A DNA stretch of 64,000 nucleotides from Callorhinus ursinus. Its lineage: Eukaryota > Chordata > Mammalia > Carnivora > Otariidae. Location: assembly GCF_003265705.1 (NCBI RefSeq), contig NW_020312788.1, forward strand, positions 5,870,301 to 5,934,300. The letters are read 5' to 3'. A program made the translations under genes and the position numbers. Each line of letters opens with the position of its first letter. Position 1 is the first letter of the stretch. Of the stretch, positions 58,499 through 64,000 are shown one piece after another. The notes beneath the pieces are model-generated. The model made no database searches. It saw only the letters and a program-made list of their open reading frames with translations, and had not been told where the DNA came from.

Positions 58499-58690
58499 TA
58501 AAAAAAGATTTTATTTATTTATTTATTTGACAGGGAGAGAAAGATAGTGAGAGGGAGAGCACAAGCAGGGGGAGTGGCAGGCAGAGGGAGAGGGAGAAGC
58601 AGGCTCCCCCGCTGAGCAGGGAGCCTGATGCGGGACTCCATCCCAGCACCCTGGGATCGTGACTTGAGCCAAAGGCAGACGCTTAACCAA
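58499..58690 (-). mobile_element. Can-SINE, head-truncated
   Basis: Reverse orientation, ending ggcagacgcttaacca, so about 25 nt of the head are missing. Confidence 0.93.
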
Positions 58691-59260
58691 TAACTTTTTA
58701 TCAATCTGAGTGGAATGGATCTAAATAGGAGCCACTCTCACTCTCTCTCTTATCCCAAATGAAGTATTAATCTCTACAACTCTGTGCCTATCATGAAATG
58801 TGCGTGGATGTACCCTCATATTCAAGCAACCTAAAACTTTTCCTTTTAAGTTTAATTTCCTTGGTTAATTTTAAAGATTTTGTTTCTGTAAAGAAAACTA
58901 TGGTGGTAATTGTCTTTATTTCGTTAGTTCTTATTCATGTTTCCTACAAAATTACCTTGTGAAAATGGTCTGAGGCTTAGCACTTTCTGAGGAATAATAA
59001 ACATGCCCCTTTTCAATTAGGCCCTACTTGTTTTTTTAGGGCAGAATGAAATTTGAAAAAAAAAATAATACTAGCAAATGCAATATCCCTTCACACTCTT
59101 TTTAGCACATTAACACAATTATATTAAAATAAATTGCATTTTAAGATCTTAAAATCAGATAATCTGTTTATTATTTAACCCATTCCATGCAACAGAAAAA
59201 GACAGTTCCTCCAAATTATTTTATGAAGATATGATAATCTAAATTTTAAAATTCTGATAA
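58691..59260. other. Single-copy DNA, nothing recognised
   Basis: A short CT repeat at ~58735-58750; otherwise no signal. Confidence 0.4.
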
Positions 59261-59264
59261 AGTA

Positions 59265-59760
59265 GTTTTCAAATGTGTAGATCAATGTCTCTTATAAATA
59301 TGGATGCAAAATTATAAATGAAGCAATCGCAAGTCAACTCAGCAGTATGTTAAAAGACTAATATGATAAAGTAGAATTTCTATTAGAAATAAAAGTATTG
59401 TTCATAACTGGAATATATAACAGTACATACACCAATATAAGCAAAAAAGCTTATGACCTTCAGATTAGCAACAATTAAAAAAATAAAATGTAACACCCCT
59501 CCCCCCCCAGTGCTGGCAAGGATGCAAGGAAATAGAATCTATTTACATCAAAGCTGAGAGTTTAAATTACCACAAACATTTTAGGAAGAAATAATAAATT
59601 ATCTATTAAAATTAAAACTTCACATACTTTTGAACCAGAAATCCTATTTTTAATGTAGTTGACCCCAAGAAAAACATCATTGTAGTGGTATTTCTATAAT
59701 GATGTTTATTGCAGTAGTATTTATAGTGATACAAATAAAAACTGAACAATCAACCCTCTA
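59265..59760 (+). mobile_element. Old L1 3' region remnant
   Basis: aaatatggatgcaaaattat, gaagcaatcgcaagtcaact, agtgctggcaaggatgcaag, tttattgcagtagtatttat: decayed L1 ORF2 end phrases. Confidence 0.6.
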
Positions 59761-59888
59761 ACACCAGCCCAATCAGAAGAGATACCAGCCACCCAGCCAT
59801 AAACATTTGTTTGAAACTGAGAAATATCAGCCCTTCCTAAAGCTTAAATATGCTAGCACATTAAATCTTTTAAAGAATTCAAATATTT

Positions 59889-60060
59889 AGTGGGTACCTG
59901 GGTTAAGCGTCTGCCTTTGGCTCAGGTCATGATCCTGGGGTCCTGGGATCAAGCCCCGCGTCAGGCTCCCTGCTCAGCGGGGAGTCTGCTTCTCCCTCCC
60001 CCACACCGTGTTTTCTCTCACTATCTCTCTCTCTCAAATAAATAAATAAAACCAAAAAAA
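59889..60060 (+). mobile_element. Can-SINE lacking the A-box
   Basis: Head reads gtgggtacctgggttaagcg, missing ~11 nt (ggctcagtcgg-like) that hold the RNA polymerase III A-box. Target duplication aagaattcaaatattt at 59873-59888 and 60061-60076. Confidence 0.94.
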
Positions 60061-60114
60061 AAGAATTCAAATATTTTACCTGAAAATCTTGCACCCCACT
60101 AAATCCAATATCCT

Positions 60115-60152
60115 ACTAATGAATCACTTTTTTTTTAATGAATCACTTTTGA
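60115..60152. repeat. Short direct tandem duplication
   Basis: taatgaatcacttttt then taatgaatcactttt, separated by a T run. Confidence 0.8.
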
Positions 60153-60299
60153 CAAATGATTTGGTTTCCACTAAGAGCCTAGCTGCTAATGGATATGGCA
60201 TCATAATATTTATTTGACAAAAATAATACTAATAGTAGAATTTAACTGACTTACAAAACAAACTGTTTTTACACATAGAACAAGAAATATATACATCTA

Positions 60300-60600
60300 C
60301 TCCACAGATATTTATTAAATGCCTCCTACTTCTCAGGTAGGTACTCCCCTACCTTCTGAGCATGTTGCAAAACAGATTTGATGCTGGCTTTCAAGGAGTT
60401 CATGATCATGAGCAAGACAGACATCAGTCAAGTAAACAAATAGATGAGTGTGTACACAATTAGAAATTGTGAGCAGCATGCTATGAAATAGAATAATGAG
60501 GAGGGGTTTCATTCTATAGTTTAGGTAGTCAGGAATGGCCTCTCTGGGAAAATGACATTTCATCCATTAGGGTTGAGAAGTCAGCCTTATAAAAGTAGGG
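60300..60600 (-). mobile_element. L2 LINE 3' remnant
   Basis: cagatatttattaaatgcct, ctggctttcaaggagttcat, tggcctctctgggaaaatga: antisense L2. Confidence 0.6.
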
Positions 60601-60773
60601 AACAAGTCCTCCAGGCAAGTCAAGTAGTCTGTTATTTATTTATGAGACTGGTTGTTTTTTTTAAATGAATCACAATGTCTAATTTGTACTTCATTAGTGC
60701 TCAATATTCACATACTGAATCCAACCATGGATGCATGCTATTCCATCTCTCTTAGCGAAGGGCTATGTGTTGA

Positions 60774-60883
60774 TTCTGCATGGAGCACTGGGTGTTATGC
60801 ACAAACAATGAATCATGGAACACTACATCAAAAACTAATGATGTAATGTATGGTGATTAACATAACAATAAAAAATTTAAAAA
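60774..60883 (+). mobile_element. Ultra-short L1 3' end insertion
   Basis: Only the last ~110 bp of a young carnivoran L1: gcatggagcactgggtgtta, acaatgaatcatggaacact, gatgtaatgtatggtgatta, then an A-rich tail. Flanked by aagggctatgtgttga (60758-60773, 60884-60899). Confidence 0.93.
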
Positions 60884-60899
60884 AAGGGCTATGTGTTGA

Positions 60900-61295
60900 A
60901 TTATGGTACAACAGGAAACATAGGAAACACTAAAATATTTTGAAAGTGAGTACCACATATTTATTTGCCACTCACACACTGATTATAAAAGATCTAAGGC
61001 ATGCATAAAAAAACTGACATAATTACACATATATACAATTAACCCTTTATATAGCCATGTCTTTGTGGCTCCCATCTCTTCTTTCCCCATGTCCCTAATA
61101 GCCAACGGTTCAAAACCTCCCCCTCCGTGTCATCTCTAACTACATGGAATGATTCCCATCTGGGAGGAGTTGTGAGGGTTCATAGAGGCCTGAATCAGAA
61201 TGAGTGAGGAGCCTCTGAAGTTTGAAAAGTATTCCTCAGTTCTAGGGAGCATATCCTTTTTCCCCCTCCCTATTTAAGAATAAATAAGGTGTTTT
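60900..61295. other. Single-copy DNA, nothing recognised
   Basis: No gene signal. Confidence 0.4.
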
Positions 61296-61299
61296 ATGA

Positions 61300-61420
61300 T
61301 CACTATCATGCAACTCAGTTCAATGAGGAGAGTATTCATTGTGTACGTCCCACATGCTTAGCACTGTACCTGGCTCTGTGGGGAATCCCAAAGCATGTTT
61401 ATTCTCAGCTCACCACAAGC
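61300..61420 (-). mobile_element. L2 LINE 3' remnant
   Basis: tcattgtgtacgtcccacat, gcttagcactgtacctggct, ctgtggggaatccc. Confidence 0.5.
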
Positions 61421-61539
61421 CATGTTCTATGGCTCTTTGGAACCTGGCCTTCTAGTTGCATAATTCCAAGTCTTACCTTTCCTCTCAGACCTACTGTTAA
61501 CTGAGCAATTTTGACCATGCCTTCCTCTTAAATCTATCT

Positions 61540-62110
61540 TCTCCCTTCACCACAGTCCTGGACACTTTGCTTTTCTGGCTTATCTTCCTCTCCTCACCCT
61601 ATAAATAGCTTTCCCCAAAGTTTCATAAGTGGTCTTTTAATGTGGGCCATCTCAAACCCACTTGGAATTTCTACCATCAAGCTCAGATGGGTCCCAGCTC
61701 TGATCTCTGGCCCAGATCTCTCTCCAAACTCCACATTCTGATCTCCTACACCCTCTTGACATGACACGGATGTCTTAGAGACAGCTCATGATAAACCCAG
61801 ACTCTTTCACTTGGCCCCGGATCTGTTCTTCTTCGGTTTCCTATACTCATAATGACTCCTTAAACCATTCAAGAATCTGGAAGTGATCCTAGTTTCTTCC
61901 CTCTTTTTCACCTTCCATAACCAACTTGATCACTAGATCCCAACAGTTTTGCCCTCTTAATATCCCTCCATTCTTCTCTTCTTCTCCTTGGTTAGGCTCT
62001 GAGATCTTGCATGGAGCAATTCAATAGTAATTATTTAACTCGTCTCGGCCTTCCCTTTCACTCTCTCCACAAACCATTCAATGTATCCACCATAATTCCA
62101 TCAAAACAGC
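61540..62110 (+). mobile_element. L2 LINE ORF2 C-terminal region
   Basis: Sense phrases typical of the L2 reverse transcriptase C-terminal part: cagctctgatctctggccca, acacggatgtcttagagaca, tggaagtgatcctagtttct, cactagatcccaaca. No frame survives. Confidence 0.55.
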
Positions 62111-62132
62111 TGTATTAGAATATCAAAGTACA

Positions 62133-62329
62133 GGGCGCCTGGGTGGCTCAGTTGGTTAAGCGACTGCCTTCGGCTCAGGTCATGATCCTGGAGTCCCCGG
62201 ATCGAGTCCCGCATTGGGCTCCCCGCTCAGCAGGGAGTCTGCTTCTCCCTCTGACCTTCTTCCCTCTCGTGCTCTCTATCTCTCATTCGCTCTCTCTCAA
62301 ATAAATAAATAAAATCTTAAAAAAAAAAA
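62133..62329 (+). mobile_element. Can-SINE, full length
   Basis: Perfect 16-bp target duplication agaatatcaaagtaca (62117-62132, 62330-62345). Intact head gcgcctgggtggctcagttg and a 12-A tail. Confidence 0.97.
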
Positions 62330-62345
62330 AGAATATCAAAGTACA

Positions 62346-62875
62346 GTATCAAGTTAAATGTAGTGTTTAATGACAATTGTAAGAGGTTAAGAAATTCAAG
62401 AAAGAGAAAAATATATCAATTTTCCTTCCCTTGGACTCCCTCTGAAAGCCTTGGGTTTCTAAGAAACCATGTCACCCGAAATATCTCACTTGCGAACTCT
62501 CCAGAAATTTTAGCCAAGACATTCGCATCACTAGGATTGGCTATTTGTAAGGGCAAAGATGTAGAGAAGAGGACAGTGTATCTAGTAATTTACAGGAAAT
62601 CATACAGGTATGTTTCAGGACTAGTTTCCCCACTAGTTCCCTAATTTGGGTCCTGATAAAATGAGACACAAAACAGGAAAATTGGAATAGTGATAAAGAA
62701 TGGCAAGAACAGGCTCTAGGAATGGAAATCAGAGTTTTACATACCCAGATATAGGGTTTTTCCCAAAGATACCCTTCAGGTAATTTACCAGTAACTCTGT
62801 GCTTGTCCTACTGGTATCACCTCCCACTTCATTTGATTGAGAAAGTTTCCATGGAACATCTCTTCTGTGTCCTAT
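62346..62875. other. Single-copy DNA, no gene assigned
   Basis: A 93-codon frame (62363-62644) has no recognisable domain. Confidence 0.4.
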
Positions 62876-62879
62876 CGTG

Positions 62880-63330
62880 AGCACTGGAGGGTGGTAAGAA
62901 AAATTAATGTAAAACACAGCCCCTATCCTTAGGGGCTTACATTCTAACTGCAGAGATAACACATGCAAACAGCCATGAAAATATACTAAATGAGAAGCTA
63001 CAAAAATAAATGGTAAGAGGGGCACCTGGGTGGCTCAGTCGTTAAGCATCTGCCTTCGGCTCAGGTCATGGGATCGAGCCCCGCATCGGGCTCCCTGCTC
63101 AGTGAGGAGCCTGCTTCTCCCTCTCCCACTCCCCCTGCTATGTTCCCTCCCTCACTGTCTCTCTCTCTCAAATAAATAAATAAAACCTTTAAAAATAAAA
63201 AAATAAAATAAATGGTAACAGAAAGTAGGCAAGTGCAGTAACATGGAGAGAGAAGAGGCTGGGGTAGGCAGGGTCCACAGGCAAGTCTTGGTGAAAGGGA
63301 ATGGGGCCTATTGTTGCCAAAAGGTTTTGT
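62880..63330 (-). mobile_element. L2 LINE 3' remnant, split by a SINE
   Basis: cccctatccttaggggctta and cattctaactgcagagataa to the left of the SINE at 63017-63204; gcaagtgcagtaacatggag to the right. Antisense L2. Confidence 0.5.
63017..63204 (+). mobile_element. Can-SINE, internal deletion
   Basis: Target duplication aaaataaatggtaa (63003-63016, 63205-63218). Missing ~14 nt between aggtcatg and ggatcgag. Confidence 0.96.
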
Positions 63331-63438
63331 AATAGGTACACATTTGTATGTGCAGCACGTTAGAAATGCCCCCACCCCCAGAAGGTGATAATATAGGCCT
63401 GAAAAAAGTGCATAAAAAATGTACTTAAAAGCAAATCT

Positions 63439-63612
63439 GGGGCACCTGGGTGACTCAGTTGGTTAAGTGCCCAACTCTTGATTTCAGCTTAGGTCATGAT
63501 CTCAGGGTCATGAGATCAAGCCCCACGTTGAGCACAGAGCCTGCTTAAGATTCTCTCCCTTCCTCTGCCCCTCGCCTGCTTGCTTGCTCTCTCTCTAAAA
63601 AAAAAAAAAAAA
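63439..63612 (+). mobile_element. Can-SINE, different subfamily
   Basis: Head gggcacctgggtgactcagt followed by ccaactcttgatttcagctt rather than the usual tctgccttcggctc; shorter CT region and plain A tail. Target duplication aaaagcaaatct (63427-63438, 63613-63624). Confidence 0.95.
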
Positions 63613-63880
63613 AAAAGCAAATCTTCATGTGGGGCTCTGTAAGGGATACATTTCAATTTTACACATCCTGAAAACTCAACCATGAAGACAAACAGCTTGG
63701 TCAAATTCTCTCTCTAAGGATTGGTGAGGCACATGGAATCATTTCTTCAGCTCTGTGAAGATCAGTCAGGGAATGGTGGGTTTCACTGCAAATATCTGAA
63801 GATTTTCCACACCCACGAAGCCCTCGAGCTACAGCTCAGCATTTTGTACAGCAGGCCCTTCAATCTTAAAAAAAGTAAAA

Positions 63881-63897
63881 CACTGCCCTCTAGTGTC
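63881..63897. promoter_or_regulatory. CTCF-core-like motif
   Basis: actgccctctagtgtcc resembles the antisense CTCF core (TGCCNCCTNGTGG type) with mismatches. Confidence 0.3.
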
Positions 63898-63934
63898 CAA
63901 TGTCCAAAACTGAAAATTTAGCACGCTCCTTCCT

Positions 63935-63975
63935 GTTAACTCAACGGCCGCCGTGGCCTAGGCCGAGAGCAGTAT
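63935..63975. other. Small GC-rich patch at the window edge
   Basis: ctcaacggccgccgtggcct then aggccgagagcag stands out from the AT-rich surroundings. It could be the edge of a promoter outside the window. Confidence 0.3.
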
Positions 63976-64000
63976 CCAGTTTTCAGGTTTTAAATGGGTT

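Noticed and set aside
1..64000. Functional tRNA genes at the many ggtggctcagt...ggttcgaa-like sites
   Set aside because: All are heads of Can-SINE or MIR elements followed by CT-rich bodies or MIR cores.
1..64000. CRISPR array, operon or other prokaryotic system
   Set aside because: The DNA is mammalian; repeats are SINEs, LINEs, LTRs and microsatellites, with no regularly spaced repeat-spacer pattern.

Overview
This window looks like gene-poor nuclear DNA from a caniform carnivoran, probably an arctoid (bear, pinniped or mustelid). The evidence is 21 copies of the tRNA-Lys-derived Can-SINE, whose head reads like gcgcctgggtggctcagtcg, followed by a CT-rich stretch and an AAATAAATAAA tail. 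There are also short L1 3' ends of the type I associate with arctoid carnivorans. The species cannot be fixed from sequence alone. The DNA is AT-rich, with no CpG island, no rRNA or tRNA gene and no intact protein-coding gene. Nearly all open frames in it are chance frames or lie inside repeats.

Layout. Bases 1-6105 are nested retrotransposons: a SINE, an inverted L1, an antisense L1 3' end with a 16-bp target duplication, old L1 ORF2 remains, and an old L1 with its 5' region that is interrupted by a solo LTR. A MER2-like DNA transposon follows (6137-6450). Bases 6570-7050 are GC-richer and carry a near-perfect ZNF143-type motif. Bases 7050-14780 are mostly single-copy and AT-rich, with MIR and L2 pieces and one candidate minus-strand exon (10529-10692). 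An MLT2-type LTR sits inside a MaLR-like LTR (14965-15962), followed by a broken hAT transposase-like pseudogene (16270-17130). Bases 17130-24000 are largely single-copy.

Bases 24000-38100 hold two copies of one LTR family, L2 and MIR elements, nine SINEs, an unidentified coding-like relic (28300-28860) and an L1 3' end. They also hold a two-SINE unit moved as one block (32983-33456). Bases 38100-51900 are single-copy DNA with L2, MIR and MaLR remnants and microsatellites. Bases 51990-55410 are an old L1 into which a DBI (acyl-CoA-binding protein) retrocopy inserted; that retrocopy was later split by a SINE whose GAAA tail contains a 10-N assembly gap. Bases 55410-64000 are single-copy DNA, L2, SINEs and a very short L1 insertion, ending in a CTCF-like motif and a small GC-rich patch.

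I found no operon, defence locus, CRISPR array or other undescribed system. The useful content is the insertion history, readable from target-site duplications, two decayed protein-derived sequences, one candidate exon and several motif-level regulatory candidates. Family names come from recalled consensus sequences, not a database search.
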